Shown: piece after piece, positions 48,961 to 58,467 of the stretch
How positions within the stretch are numbered: position 1 is the stretch's first letter
How the letters are laid out: every line of letters starts with the position of its first letter
NCBI RefSeq assembly: GCF_006345825.1
Contig: NZ_VCIX01000085.1
Span: forward strand, 244,108-308,107
From: Paenibacillus paridis
Lineage (GTDB): Bacteria > Bacillota > Bacilli > Paenibacillales > Paenibacillaceae
Direction of reading: 5' to 3'
Length of the DNA stretch: 64,000 nucleotides
Made by a program: the position numbers and the translations under genes
Notes under the pieces: model-generated
Told to the model about the DNA's origin: nothing
What the model saw: only the letters and a program-made list of their open reading frames with translations
The model's database searches: none

Positions 48961-49740
48961 ATGCTTGAGGATCGTGATTTTGCACAGTTTATCGTTCGAA
49001 TAAAGCAAAAGACCGACATCGATTTGTCGCAATACAAGGAAGCCCAAATGAAACGACGGTTGACGACGCTACGAATGAAGCACGGTTTTCCGACTTTCGA
49101 GGAATATTGGAAGGCTATCGAACAAAATCGCAGCATGCTGAATGAATTTTTGGATCGTATGACTATCAATGTATCTGAATTTTGGAGAAATCCTTCTCGC
49201 TGGGACATTTTGCAGAAGCGTTTCTTTCCGGAAATGCTTGCTGCGACGAATCGACTGAAGGTATGGAGCGCAGCATGCTCGACAGGCGAGGAGCCTTATA
49301 CGCTGGCCATGATTTTGTCTGAGCTAGGGGCGCTTGACCGCGCTACTTTGCTTGCTACGGATTTAGATTCCAATGTGCTGCAGCGGGCGATGGAAGGCAG
49401 CTACCTGGAACGGTCGCTGAGAGACGTGCCGCCGACCTGCCGACAGAAATATTTTAAGCAAGCGGATGGCGCCTATCTTATTTCGGATACATTGAAAAAA
49501 TTCATCCAGTTTAAACAGCAAAATTTGTTGCATGACGCCTTTGACAGCTCGTTTGACCTCATTGTTTGCCGAAATGTCATGATTTATTTTACCGAGGAAG
49601 CAAAGCACTTATTGTATCATAAATTTTCCAAAGCGCTTAAGCCTGGCGGATTGTTATTTGTTGGCAGCACCGAGCAGATATTCTCGCCAGCACAGTACGG
49701 CTTCGAGACCGCGGATACCTTCTTTTACCGGAAGTCCTAG
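48961..49740 (+). CDS. cheR: Chemotaxis protein methyltransferase CheR
   Basis: Methylates glutamates of chemoreceptors with SAM, tuning chemotaxis. The 259-residue protein has the N-terminal helical CheR domain (about 1-70, with TINVSEFWRNPSRW ending it) and the SAM domain with WSAACSTGEEPYTLAM, LATDLDSNVLQRA and LIVCRNVMIYF. ATG 48961 has GGAGGA 4 nt upstream; ATG 48949 lacks one. The same gene order (ndk, cheR, aro) exists in Bacillus. Confidence 0.95.
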   Translation: MLEDRDFAQFIVRIKQKTDIDLSQYKEAQMKRRLTTLRMKHGFPTFEEYWKAIEQNRSMLNEFLDRMTINVSEFWRNPSRWDILQKRFFPEMLAATNRLKVWSAACSTGEEPYTLAMILSELGALDRATLLATDLDSNVLQRAMEGSYLERSLRDVPPTCRQKYFKQADGAYLISDTLKKFIQFKQQNLLHDAFDSSFDLIVCRNVMIYFTEEAKHLLYHKFSKALKPGGLLFVGSTEQIFSPAQYGFETADTFFYRKS

Positions 49741-49814
49741 GGCGGCATGTATACCGATTTCCATCTTCTCCTATACTAGTGGTAAGGTACACAACTTGGA
49801 GGATGAAGCAGCTC

Positions 49815-49982
49815 ATGGATAAGCGTAAGGTAATAGCCGCCTATAGACGTGGTTTTATTTCGATTCAGGAATGTGCCCAAATTATCGGCGTAGACAGCGG
49901 GCAAATGACAAGGCTTATGAATGATCCTCTGCTCATGAGAGACGGAATGGTCATTTTAGAGAAAAAATCAGTAAACAGTTAA
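49815..49982 (+). CDS. 55-residue protein, possible helix-turn-helix
   Basis: The short product starts MDKRKVIAAYRRGFISIQEC and continues AQIIGVDSGQMTRLMND, a pattern of two helices joined by a turn that could be a small DNA-binding unit. ATG 49815 has GGAGGA about 11 nt upstream, and a strong terminator follows its stop, supporting expression. I know no named family. It lies between cheR and the aro operon, where Bacillus subtilis has nothing comparable that I recall. Confidence 0.6.
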   Translation: MDKRKVIAAYRRGFISIQECAQIIGVDSGQMTRLMNDPLLMRDGMVILEKKSVNS

Positions 49983-49997
49983 CAGTGGCAAGCTTCC

Positions 49998-50047
49998 CAG
50001 GCTGATGGAAATGTCTTTCTTGAAGACACTGCCATCAGCCTGTTTTT
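49998..50047 (+). terminator. Intrinsic terminator
   Basis: CAGGCTGATGG (49998-50008) pairs with CCATCAGCCTG (50032-50042) and an inner TGTCTT/AAGACA hairpin, followed by TTTTT. Confidence 0.93.
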
Positions 50048-50082
50048 ATGGGGGGAAATCGGTTTCCAAGATGCTCGAATTC

Positions 50083-50111
50083 TTGTCAAACCGGAGGCGC
50101 TGTACTATAAT
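50083..50111 (+). promoter_or_regulatory. Sigma-A promoter of the aro operon
   Basis: TTGTCA (50083-50088) and TATAAT (50106-50111) separated by 17 bp; start near 50118, with about 60 nt of leader to aroC. The leader has only two weak hairpins (GTGC/GCAC and AGGC/GCCT). Confidence 0.85.
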
Positions 50112-50180
50112 GAGCAAAGATGTTTAGTGCATTAAAGCACAGCAGGCGAGCATGGGCTTGCCTTGGAGGAGGAGCTTGGA

Positions 50181-51350
50181 TTGAGTTTAAGGTATTTAAC
50201 GGCAGGGGAGACGCATGGTCCCCAATTAACAGCGATTATCGAAGGATTGCCAAGCAATTTGACGATTGATTTTGAGGAATTGAACTTTCAGCTGCATAGA
50301 CGCCAGAAGGGCCACGGCCGCGGTCGCCGGATGCAAATTGAGAAAGATACAGCTAACGTTGTCGGAGGCGTACGCCATGGCAGAACGACAGGTGCCCCAG
50401 TAGCGCTTATTGTTGCCAACAATGATTGGAAACACTGGACTTCGGTTATGAACATTGAGCCAATCGAAGGCAGCGACGAAGAGAAGCGCCGCGTGCACCG
50501 TCCGCGCCCAGGGCATGCCGATCTGAACGGCGGCTTGAAATATGATCTTAAAGATTTGCGCAACGTGCTCGAGCGCTCCAGTGCACGCGAAACGGCAGCA
50601 CGCGTAGCCGTAGGAGCTGTAGCCCGCCAATTGCTGGCGGAGTTCGGAATCAAAGTAGCAGGCCAAGTCATTCGCATCGGCGAAATCGAAGCACCTGCCA
50701 ACCAGCTTCCGGTGGACGAGCTGATCCGTTTGACTGAGGAATCCTCCGTTCGTGTCGTAGACAAGGAAACCGAGCAGAAGATGACGGATTATATTGACCA
50801 AATTAAAGCCGAAGGCGATTCCATCGGTGGAATCGTAGAGTGCATCATTGAAGGCGTTCCAATCGGACTAGGCAGCCATGTGCAGTGGGACCGCAAGCTT
50901 GATGCCCGCATTGCAGGGGCAGTTGTATCGATCAACGCGTTTAAGGGCTGTGAGATCGGAATTGGCTTTGAGGCAGCGAAGCTGCGTGGCTCACAAGTAC
51001 ATGACGAGATCATGTACGATGCGGAACGCGGCTATCACCGTGCTTCCAACCGTCTAGGCGGTTTTGAAGGCGGAATGACCAACGGCGAGCAAATCGTTGT
51101 GCGCGGCGTCATGAAGCCAATTCCAACGCTGTACAAACCGCTTCGCAGTGTCGATATTGATACGAAAGAGCCGTTTACCGCTCAGGTTGAGCGTTCCGAC
51201 AGCTGTGCGGTGCCAGCTGCAAGCGTTGTGATGGAGCATGTTGTTGCATGGGAAGTGGCGAAAGCGTTTCTCGAAAAGTTCGGTGGCGACTCCATTGAGG
51301 AAATTCGCGCGAACCTGAACAATTATCTTGAACAGCTGGGACGGTACTAG
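50181..51350 (+). CDS. aroC: Chorismate synthase
   Basis: Converts 5-enolpyruvylshikimate 3-phosphate to chorismate using reduced FMN. The 389-residue protein starts [20 protein letters not shown] and has [32 protein letters not shown] (an FMN and substrate site) and [20 protein letters not shown] 50181 is chosen since GGAGGAGG at 50165-50172 is 8 nt upstream and the family starts there. The Bacillus name is aroF. First gene of aroC-aroB-aroH. Confidence 0.96.
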   Translation: MSLRYLTAGETHGPQLTAIIEGLPSNLTIDFEELNFQLHRRQKGHGRGRRMQIEKDTANVVGGVRHGRTTGAPVALIVANNDWKHWTSVMNIEPIEGSDEEKRRVHRPRPGHADLNGGLKYDLKDLRNVLERSSARETAARVAVGAVARQLLAEFGIKVAGQVIRIGEIEAPANQLPVDELIRLTEESSVRVVDKETEQKMTDYIDQIKAEGDSIGGIVECIIEGVPIGLGSHVQWDRKLDARIAGAVVSINAFKGCEIGIGFEAAKLRGSQVHDEIMYDAERGYHRASNRLGGFEGGMTNGEQIVVRGVMKPIPTLYKPLRSVDIDTKEPFTAQVERSDSCAVPAASVVMEHVVAWEVAKAFLEKFGGDSIEEIRANLNNYLEQLGRY

Positions 51351-51352
51351 AG

Positions 51353-52450
51353 ATGCGTGAGTTAACCGTTGAACTTGGCGACCGTTCTTATCCTATTTAT
51401 ATTGGCGAGGGTCTCCTGCAGGAGGCTTCCTCGTATTTCATCAAGCATGGCATTAGCAAAAAATCTCCGCTGCTGATCATTACCGATCATTTAGTTGCCA
51501 ACTTCCATTTGGAAGGGTTCGAAGCAGGTCTCAAGGATGCCGGATTTGTTACGTCAAGCGTCATTGTACCTTCTGGAGAAAGCTCCAAATCGCTATCCAT
51601 GCTGGAGTCGCTGGTCGCAAAAGCGTTAGAAGCGGGACTGGACCGCAAATCGGCTATCGTTGCCCTTGGCGGCGGGGTTATTGGCGATCTGGCAGGCTTT
51701 GTCGCCGCTTCGTATATGCGCGGCATTAAATTTGTACAAGTGCCTACGACGATTTTAGCGCATGACAGTAGCGTAGGCGGGAAAGTTGCTGTCAACCATC
51801 CGCTTGCCAAAAATATCATCGGCGCGTTTCATCAGCCGGAGCTGGTTTTGTATGATCTAAAGACGCTGCAAACCCTGCCTCCGCGTGAAGTAAGCGCCGG
51901 ATTGTCCGAAGTGGTCAAGCACGGGCTCATCTGGGATGAGGCCTTTGTTGACTGGTGCGAGGAAAATGCGGAGAAGCTGCTTGCGCTAGATGCCGATGCT
52001 CTTGGTTATGCTTTGTACAAAGGCTGCAGCGTCAAGGCAGCGGTTGTCTCGAAAGATGAGCGCGAAAACGATCTAAGAGCGATTCTGAATCTGGGACATA
52101 CGATTGGTCATGCGCTGGAGGCGGTTGCTGGCTATGGCGAGCTCTTGCATGGGGAAGCGATCTCGATCGGGATGATCGGCTCAGCGAAGCTGGGGCTCCG
52201 ATATGGCGCGCCAGAAGAGGTCTACACCGTAACGAAGCGTGTACTTGCCAAATGCGGTCTGCCCGTTCGGCTGCCTGCGCATCTAGATATCGACAAGATC
52301 ATGGATGCGATGATGCATGACAAGAAGTTTGCAGAGGGGACGATGGTATTCGTCGTTCCGACGGCGATTGGACAAGTTGAAATAAAATCCGACGTTTCCG
52401 TGCAATGGGTACGGGAAATCGTAGAGGAATTGAAACGGGAGGTTGAATAG
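51353..52450 (+). CDS. aroB: 3-dehydroquinate synthase
   Basis: Forms the ring of 3-dehydroquinate from DAHP, using NAD and a divalent metal. The 365-residue protein has GGGVIGDLAGFVAASYMRGI (NAD loop, about 103-122), TTILAHDSSVGGKVAVNHP with the lysine and asparagine contacts, and metal ligands in GLSEVVKHG, LGHTIGHALE and HGEAISIGM. It starts two bases after the aroC stop (ribosome site within aroC's end), so translation is coupled. Confidence 0.96.
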   Translation: MRELTVELGDRSYPIYIGEGLLQEASSYFIKHGISKKSPLLIITDHLVANFHLEGFEAGLKDAGFVTSSVIVPSGESSKSLSMLESLVAKALEAGLDRKSAIVALGGGVIGDLAGFVAASYMRGIKFVQVPTTILAHDSSVGGKVAVNHPLAKNIIGAFHQPELVLYDLKTLQTLPPREVSAGLSEVVKHGLIWDEAFVDWCEENAEKLLALDADALGYALYKGCSVKAAVVSKDERENDLRAILNLGHTIGHALEAVAGYGELLHGEAISIGMIGSAKLGLRYGAPEEVYTVTKRVLAKCGLPVRLPAHLDIDKIMDAMMHDKKFAEGTMVFVVPTAIGQVEIKSDVSVQWVREIVEELKREVE

Positions 52451-52452
52451 CG

Positions 52453-52821
52453 ATGAGTGTCAGAGGCATCCGCGGCGCTATTACGGTTGAGGCGAATGAA
52501 GAGCAGCCGATCTTGGCCGCAACGATTGAAATGCTGAATGCGATTGTTGCCGACAACGCAATCGTGCCAGACGATATTTGCAGCGTATTTGTAACGGTAA
52601 CGAATGATTTGGACGAGACATTTCCCGCCCGTGCCATTCGCCAAATGAAGGGCTGGGAGCTCGTGCCGTTAATGTGCGCGCTTGAAGTACCGGTGAAAGG
52701 CAGCCTGGAGCGGTGTATCCGGCTGATGGTTCTAATTAATACAGATAAGACGCAAGCGGAAATTCGCCATGTTTATTTAAGCGGTGCGAAGGCATTGCGT
52801 CCGGATTTGTCCAAGGCCTAA
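52453..52821 (+). CDS. aroH: Chorismate mutase, AroH class
   Basis: Monofunctional trimeric chorismate mutase that makes prephenate for tyrosine and phenylalanine. The 122-residue protein fits the AroH fold: R7 in MSVRGIRGA, VTNDLDETFPARAIRQ and the helix end around residues 78-90 (EVPVKGSLERCIRLMVLIN) containing the active-site glutamate and arginine. It starts two bases after aroB. The trp promoter and leader begin about 35 nt after its stop. Confidence 0.94.
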   Translation: MSVRGIRGAITVEANEEQPILAATIEMLNAIVADNAIVPDDICSVFVTVTNDLDETFPARAIRQMKGWELVPLMCALEVPVKGSLERCIRLMVLINTDKTQAEIRHVYLSGAKALRPDLSKA

Positions 52822-52857
52822 TTCATAACTTCGCTCATTATAGAAACAAACCCTTTG

Positions 52858-52887
52858 TTGACGCACGGCCGTTCGTTGTTGTATATT
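52858..52887 (+). promoter_or_regulatory. Sigma-A promoter of the trp operon
   Basis: TTGACG (52858-52863) and TATATT (52882-52887) with an 18-bp spacer. Start is expected near 52894, seven bases before the first TRAP triplet. Confidence 0.7.
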
Positions 52888-52900
52888 TAATAACGTAAGT

Positions 52901-52970
52901 GAGAGTAGCAGAGCAGAGTTATGAACTGAGTTGAGATGAGTCGAGACTAGTTGAGAGAAGCAGAGCAGAG
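52901..52970 (+). promoter_or_regulatory. TRAP-binding site of the trp leader
   Basis: Triplets GAG or TAG (one AAG) start at 52901, 52906, 52911, 52916, then after a 9-base gap at 52928, 52933, 52938, 52943, 52948, 52953, 52958, 52963 and 52968. All neighbours within each group are exactly two bases apart, the spacing preferred by TRAP. With mtrB in the same window this is a confident TRAP target. A further TAG at 52978 is off phase. Confidence 0.93.
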
Positions 52971-53105
52971 CAATTTGTAGGATGGACCTTACGAAAGAGC
53001 TGAACAATCTTGTGCGCAGACGCGCGAGGATTGTAAAAGTGCTGTTTCTTCCTACCTATCATTGTGTCTTTCCGCTTACACACTTCCGTCATCATCTAAA
53101 CCAAC

Positions 53106-53133
53106 GCTCCTGCTCAGGCAGGAGCTTTTTTTT
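53106..53133 (+). terminator. trp operon attenuator terminator
   Basis: GCTCCTGC (53106-53113), TCAG loop, GCAGGAGC (53118-53125), eight T. CTGCTC at 53110-53115 can pair with GAGCAG in the TRAP site (52911 or 52963), giving a possible antiterminator. It lies 48 nt before the trpE ATG. Confidence 0.92.
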
Positions 53134-53180
53134 GTTGCCGTATAGAGAAGCATAATACAAACACAGGGAGGTTGTTCGGA

Positions 53181-54752
53181 ATGTCAAATGAGCTGCAGCA
53201 TGTTATCCGTCTTGCCGGTCAATACAACTTAATTCCGATTGTTCGCTATATGATGGCGGATACTGAAACGCCAATTCGGCTGTTTCAACATTTTGCGAAG
53301 GAAGATCATGCCTTTCTGCTTGAAAGCGTAGAAGGCGGAGCGAAATGGGCGAGAAATTCGTTTATCGGCACGGATCCATTTATGAAATTGTACGGTAAAA
53401 ACGGGGAAATCGTGTTGGAGCACAAAGGCGAGAAGCAGGTGCTGAATGATAAGCCGATCGAGCTGTTAAAGGCTCACTTGCGTTCGTTCCGTACACCGTC
53501 GCTTCCAGAGCTTCCTCCCTTTACCGGCGGGGCAATCGGATTTTTCGGCTATGACTTGCTGCAGTATTACGAGAAGCTGCCCGCCCACCGAATCGACGAT
53601 TTGAACATGAATGACATTCAGTTTATGTTCTGCGATCAAGTGATTGTATTCGACCATTTCAAGCAGCAGCTTCAAATCGTCGGCAACGTACATATCGCCG
53701 AAGGAGCAACGGATGCCGAGATTGCAGCAAGCTATGCGGCCGCGGTAGCAAAGGTTGAAGCGGTGATCGAGCGGCTGCAGCAACCGGTTACGATTCCGGT
53801 GACGACCGGAGGTTCCATTGAAGTGGACTACGAGCTTGGCGATATTCAATCCAATGTGACCAAGGAGCAGTTCATTTCCAATATTGAGCAAGCCAAACAA
53901 TATATTCGCGCGGGCGATATTTTTCAAGTGGTATTATCCCAGCGCTTCAACATTGACACGGATATCGATCCGCTGCATGTGTACCGCGTGCTGCGTACGA
54001 TGAACCCGTCCCCTTATATGTATTATTTGAAGATGGGGGAAGAGGTTATCGTAGGAACCTCGCCAGAGGCACTTGTTAAGGTTAACGGTGACCGCGTCGA
54101 AACAAGGCCGATTGCGGGCACAAGGCCGCGCGGCAAAACGGCGGAAGAGGACAAAGCGCTTGAGCTTGAACTGCTTGCCGACGAGAAGGAGCGGGCGGAG
54201 CATCTGATGCTGGTAGACCTAGGTCGCAATGATATTGGGCGCGTATCCGAATTCGGTTCTGTGAAATGCGACTCGTTTATGGACATTGAGCGCTACTCGC
54301 ATGTTATGCATATCGTATCCAACGTTTCAGGCAAGCTTCATAAGGATAAGGATTTCTTTGATGCCTTCATCTCCTGCTTGCCGGCAGGTACGGTTTCAGG
54401 CGCTCCCAAGCTAAGGGCGATGGAAATCATCGCTGAGCTGGAGAACGAAGCCCGCGGCGCTTACGCAGGCGCAATCGGCTACTTGGGCTTTGGCGGTTCG
54501 ATGGATACCTGCATTACGATCCGGACGATTATTTTCAAGCATGGAAAGGCTTATGTGCAAGCTGGAGCCGGCATTGTCTGGGATTCGGTGCCAGAGAGCG
54601 AATACCAAGAAACCGTGAACAAGGCCAAGGGGATGCTCAAAGCCATTCGCACCGCAGAGGCGCTATTTGCGCAGCCAAAGAGCGAGAGTGAAAGCTTCAA
54701 TTCCATTAATATGGATTATTACGTCAAGGCCGGAGAGGGGCTTGGTCAGTAA
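53181..54752 (+). CDS. trpE: Anthranilate synthase component I
   Basis: Converts chorismate and ammonia to anthranilate; first trp enzyme and feedback target. The 523-residue protein has the tryptophan-binding LLES motif in HAFLLESVEGG (about 48-58) and the catalytic C-terminal domain with GDIFQVVLSQRF, ETRPIAGTRPRG, HLMLVDLGRNDIGR and FDAFISCLPAGTVSGAPK. ATG 53181 has GGGAGG 9 nt upstream; a TTG three codons earlier overlaps that site. The glutamine amidotransferase gene (trpG/pabA) is not in the operon, as in Bacillus. Confidence 0.96.
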   Translation: MSNELQHVIRLAGQYNLIPIVRYMMADTETPIRLFQHFAKEDHAFLLESVEGGAKWARNSFIGTDPFMKLYGKNGEIVLEHKGEKQVLNDKPIELLKAHLRSFRTPSLPELPPFTGGAIGFFGYDLLQYYEKLPAHRIDDLNMNDIQFMFCDQVIVFDHFKQQLQIVGNVHIAEGATDAEIAASYAAAVAKVEAVIERLQQPVTIPVTTGGSIEVDYELGDIQSNVTKEQFISNIEQAKQYIRAGDIFQVVLSQRFNIDTDIDPLHVYRVLRTMNPSPYMYYLKMGEEVIVGTSPEALVKVNGDRVETRPIAGTRPRGKTAEEDKALELELLADEKERAEHLMLVDLGRNDIGRVSEFGSVKCDSFMDIERYSHVMHIVSNVSGKLHKDKDFFDAFISCLPAGTVSGAPKLRAMEIIAELENEARGAYAGAIGYLGFGGSMDTCITIRTIIFKHGKAYVQAGAGIVWDSVPESEYQETVNKAKGMLKAIRTAEALFAQPKSESESFNSINMDYYVKAGEGLGQ

Positions 54753-55804
54753 TGCAGGTGACTGAAGCGATTTCGATGCAGAAAGCGTTAAACCAGCTAA
54801 TCGGAGGCTCCGATCTGACGAGGGAGCAAGCGAATGCCGTGATGAGCATTATTATGAGCGGTGAAGCAACAGCGGCGCAAATCGCTGGCGTCGTTACGGC
54901 GCTTCGGATGAAAGGCGAGACTAAGGATGAGATTACTGGCTTCGCGGAGGCCATGCGCGCTCATTCCAGCCATCTTCATACGGAGCAGGAAGGACTGCTG
55001 GATACTTGCGGGACCGGCGGTTCCGGCATTCATAAATTTAATATTTCGACAGCCTCTTCGATTATTGCTGCAGCTGCAGGCATACGGGTGGCCAAGCACG
55101 GAAACCGCGCGATGTCGGGGAAAACCGGCAGCGCAGATGTACTTGAAGCGCTGGGCGTTCAAATCACCATTTCACCCGAACAAGCCGCACTATGTTTACG
55201 GGAAATCGGCATTTGCTTTATGTTCGCGCAGCTTTATCATCCATCGCTTCGCCACGCGGCTGTTCCACGCCGAGAGCTTGGCATACGAACGATTTTCAAC
55301 ATGCTGGGGCCGCTTACGAACCCTGCGGGCGCTGACCGCCAGCTGCTTGGGTTGTATGACCGAGCGCGGACGGCGACGGTTGCAGAGGTGCTGGGTGACC
55401 TTGGCTTGAAGAGGGCGATGGTTGTGAGCAGCCATGACGGGCTTGATGAAATCAGTATTTCGGCACCGACGCAAATCTCTGAGCTCTTGAATGGCCAAGT
55501 GCGAACCTATGATATTACGCCTGAGGAGCTTGGATTGTCGCGTTGGTCGATCTCTGAGGTCATGGGCGGCGAGCCGGAGGTAAACGCGGCGCTAATCCGG
55601 GCGATCTTCGCAGGAGAGCAGCAAGGCGCTTACCGTGATATCGTGCTTGCGAATGCGGGCGCATGTATTTATGTCGGCGGATTGGCTGGCTCGCTTCGCG
55701 AGGGGGCGGCAATCGCGGCTAAGGTGATTGATTCAGGAGAGGCGCAGCAGAAGCTCGCAAGCCTTATTCATATGACAGGAGAGTTGGCACATGTTTCTGG
55801 ATAA
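54752..55804 (+). CDS. trpD: Anthranilate phosphoribosyltransferase
   Basis: Joins anthranilate to phosphoribosyl pyrophosphate. The 350-residue protein shows DTCGTGGSGIHKFNIST (PRPP loop, about 86-102), KHGNRAMSGKTGSADVLEALG and RRELGIRTIFNMLGPLTNPA. The start overlaps the trpE stop (TAATG), and its own end overlaps trpC by 14 nt. There is no fused amidotransferase domain. Confidence 0.96.
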   Translation: MQVTEAISMQKALNQLIGGSDLTREQANAVMSIIMSGEATAAQIAGVVTALRMKGETKDEITGFAEAMRAHSSHLHTEQEGLLDTCGTGGSGIHKFNISTASSIIAAAAGIRVAKHGNRAMSGKTGSADVLEALGVQITISPEQAALCLREIGICFMFAQLYHPSLRHAAVPRRELGIRTIFNMLGPLTNPAGADRQLLGLYDRARTATVAEVLGDLGLKRAMVVSSHDGLDEISISAPTQISELLNGQVRTYDITPEELGLSRWSISEVMGGEPEVNAALIRAIFAGEQQGAYRDIVLANAGACIYVGGLAGSLREGAAIAAKVIDSGEAQQKLASLIHMTGELAHVSG

Positions 55805-56591
55805 AATTGTTGCTACAAAAAGAGTTGAGGTGGAAGAGCTCGCTGGACGATTTGATCTTGCCCAGATCGAGAAACAAATTGCAGCACTTCCGGCTTGCAA
55901 AGGCTTTGAGCATGCCCTGACGGCTGCTGGACGCAATCGGAGCATGGGGCTTATCGCTGAGGTGAAGAAAGCTTCGCCATCCAAAGGGCTGATTCGGAGC
56001 GATTTTGAGCCAACCTCGCTAGCTGCAGCTTATGCAGCTGCCGGTGCCGATTGCATTTCGGTCCTAACGGATAGGGATTATTTTCAAGGGTCTAATGAAT
56101 TTCTAAGTGCGGTAAGACAAACGGTTAACGTGCCGCTGCTGCGCAAAGATTTTACGATCGATCCTCGTCAAATTTACGAAGCTCGCTTAATTGGGGCTGA
56201 TGCGATTTTGCTTATTGCGGCGATTCTAACTCCTGCGCAGCTCGGGGAATACCATGACCTTGCGAAAGCGATCGGCATGGATGTGTTGGTGGAAGTCCAT
56301 AACCGAGAAGAGCTGGAAGGCGTGCTAGAGCTTGGGAAGGCTACGTTAATCGGGGTTAACAACCGTGATTTGAAATCCTTTGTTACGGACTTGAAAACGA
56401 CGGAGGCTTTAATCGGCATGATGCCGAAAGACGTAACCGTTATTAGCGAGAGCGGGATTGCCGGGAAAACAGACATGGAATATTTGCAATCCATTGGCGC
56501 ACATGGCGTGCTGATCGGCGAGTATTTCATGCGGCATGAAAACGTGGGCGAATCGGTTAATGATTTGATGAGCGCGGTAGCTGCGCGATGA
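55791..56591 (+). CDS. trpC: Indole-3-glycerol phosphate synthase
   Basis: Closes the indole ring from CdRP. The 266-residue TIM-barrel protein has LIAEVKKASPSKGLI (catalytic lysine and serine, about 47-61), DCISVLTDRDYFQGS, LLRKDFTIDPRQIYEAR and GVNNRDLKSF, and ISESGI near the phosphate site. It is separate from trpF, as in Bacillus. The stop overlaps trpF (ATGA). Confidence 0.96.
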   Translation: MFLDKIVATKRVEVEELAGRFDLAQIEKQIAALPACKGFEHALTAAGRNRSMGLIAEVKKASPSKGLIRSDFEPTSLAAAYAAAGADCISVLTDRDYFQGSNEFLSAVRQTVNVPLLRKDFTIDPRQIYEARLIGADAILLIAAILTPAQLGEYHDLAKAIGMDVLVEVHNREELEGVLELGKATLIGVNNRDLKSFVTDLKTTEALIGMMPKDVTVISESGIAGKTDMEYLQSIGAHGVLIGEYFMRHENVGESVNDLMSAVAAR

Positions 56592-57265
56592 GCCAGCAGC
56601 CGCGCATCAAAATATGCGGATTAAGAGATGTTACTACGATTCAGGCGATGAATGGCTTGCCGATTCACGAAATCGGCTTTGTCTTCGCGCCGAGCAAGCG
56701 GCAGGTGGATAAGGCAACTGCTGCACGGCTAATTGAAGCCGTAGGCGGTTTGAGAGCGGCAAGCGGTGCGCGGCCAAGGACCGTTGGCGTGTTCGTCAAT
56801 GAGACGCTGGAAGGCTTGAAAGCGATCTTGGAAGTGGCCCCGTTGGATGTAGTTCAGCTTCATGGCGATGAATCGGCGGTATTTTGCCAAGAGGTGCGCG
56901 AGAAGCTGGATGTTCAGGTATGGAAGGTTTTCTCGGTGAAGCAGGATGCGGAGGGCAATAAGCCGCAGAGCGTAATGGAGACGCTAACGCCATACCAGGC
57001 AGCCGTGGACGCGATCCTTATCGATGCGCCTGGCGGCGGTACGGGAAAGACCTTCAACTGGGAAATGATCGAGGAATACAACCAGGCGGCCGAAGCGCTT
57101 GGCTTACCATTATATGTAGCAGGCGGGCTGAATGAAGGCAACGTGCAGGAGCTGCTTAGGACCTACTCGCCGAATGGGATCGACGTATCCAGCGGTGTAG
57201 AAACGGATGGACATAAGGATATTGACAAAATCAGATTATTTGTAAGAAGGGTGATGGAAGCATGA
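56588..57265 (+). CDS. trpF: Phosphoribosylanthranilate isomerase
   Basis: Amadori isomerisation of PRA to CdRP. The 225-residue TIM-barrel protein has the catalytic cysteine in IKICGLRD (about residue 9), [25 protein letters not shown], the catalytic aspartate in [13 protein letters not shown] and the phosphate loop [10 protein letters not shown] with [10 protein letters not shown]. It overlaps trpC and trpB by 4 nt each. Confidence 0.95.
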   Translation: MSQQPRIKICGLRDVTTIQAMNGLPIHEIGFVFAPSKRQVDKATAARLIEAVGGLRAASGARPRTVGVFVNETLEGLKAILEVAPLDVVQLHGDESAVFCQEVREKLDVQVWKVFSVKQDAEGNKPQSVMETLTPYQAAVDAILIDAPGGGTGKTFNWEMIEEYNQAAEALGLPLYVAGGLNEGNVQELLRTYSPNGIDVSSGVETDGHKDIDKIRLFVRRVMEA

Positions 57266-58467
57266 CACAGGTACCGGATGTAAATGGACGTTTCGGGGCA
57301 TTTGGCGGGCGCTACGTGCCGGAAACGCTAATGACCGCACTATTAGAGCTCGAAGAGGCGTACGCGCATTATTCGAAGGATCAGGCGTTTCAGGATGAGG
57401 TTCGCTATTTATTGCATAAATATTCGGGCCGCCCGACTTCACTTTATTATGCTGAGCGTCTAACCAAGCATCTTGGCGGCGCCAAAATTTACTTGAAGCG
57501 CGAAGACCTTAATCATACAGGCGCACACAAAATCAACAATACGATCGGCCAAGGCGTGCTTGCCAAGCGTATGGGAAAAACAAAGATCATTGCCGAGACA
57601 GGTGCAGGGCAGCATGGGGTTGCCTCGGCTACGATTGCTGCATTGCTTGGCCTAGAATGCAAAGTATTTATGGGCGAAGAAGACATGAAGCGTCAACAGC
57701 TTAATGTTTTCCGCATGCAGCTGCTGGGCTCTGAGGTCGTGCCAGTATTGTCTGGAACAAGGACGCTTAAGGATGCTTGCAATGAAACGCTTCGCTACTG
57801 GGTAAGCCATGTCGAGGATACGTATTATATTTTGGGTTCGGTGACGGGCCCGCATCCTTATCCGATGATGGTCCGTGATTTCCAGCGGATTATTGGGGAT
57901 GAGTCGCGCCAGCAAATCTTGGCGGAAGAAGGAAGGCTGCCGGATTACATTGTTGCTGCCGTAGGCGGAGGAAGCAACGCGATGGGCATTTTCTATCCAT
58001 TCGTGAACGATGACAATGTGAAGCTGATCGGTGTAGAAGCGGCAGGACGTGGCGTGGATACGATCGAGCACGCAGCAACGATGACGAAAGGCCGCCATGG
58101 TATTTTCCAAGGTTCAATGAGCTATGTTCTTCAAGATGAGCATGGACAAGTGCAACCCGCACATTCGATCTCGGCTGGTCTCGATTACCCAGGCATCGGG
58201 CCGGAGCATGCTTATTTGAAGGATTCGGGCCGCGCGGAATATGTGCCAGTTACCGATGCTGAAGCGCTGGAAGCATTGCAACTGCTCTCCCGCACGGAGG
58301 GCATCATTCCAGCTTTAGAATCCGCGCATGCGATCGCTCAGACGCTGAAGCTCGCGCCAACACTGGATAAAGATAAAGTCGTCGTCGTTAACTTGTCAGG
58401 ACGCGGAGACAAGGACGTAGAAGCCATTATGGGTTACTTGGGGGTAGACAAGCATGAATCTCATTGA
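57262..58467 (+). CDS. trpB: Tryptophan synthase beta chain
   Basis: PLP enzyme that condenses indole and serine to tryptophan in the alpha2-beta2 complex. The 401-residue protein has [30 protein letters not shown] with PLP lysine K90, [11 protein letters not shown] and the phosphate loop [24 protein letters not shown] is also present. It is the standard TrpB1 type. The 3' end overlaps trpA by 14 nt. Confidence 0.97.
   Translation: MTQVPDVNGRFGAFGGRYVPETLMTALLELEEAYAHYSKDQAFQDEVRYLLHKYSGRPTSLYYAERLTKHLGGAKIYLKREDLNHTGAHKINNTIGQGVLAKRMGKTKIIAETGAGQHGVASATIAALLGLECKVFMGEEDMKRQQLNVFRMQLLGSEVVPVLSGTRTLKDACNETLRYWVSHVEDTYYILGSVTGPHPYPMMVRDFQRIIGDESRQQILAEEGRLPDYIVAAVGGGSNAMGIFYPFVNDDNVKLIGVEAAGRGVDTIEHAATMTKGRHGIFQGSMSYVLQDEHGQVQPAHSISAGLDYPGIGPEHAYLKDSGRAEYVPVTDAEALEALQLLSRTEGIIPALESAHAIAQTLKLAPTLDKDKVVVVNLSGRGDKDVEAIMGYLGVDKHESH

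Noticed and set aside
52822..53180. Leader peptide in the trp leader
   Set aside because: No short ORF with tryptophan codons and ribosome site is seen; TRAP triplets explain the control.
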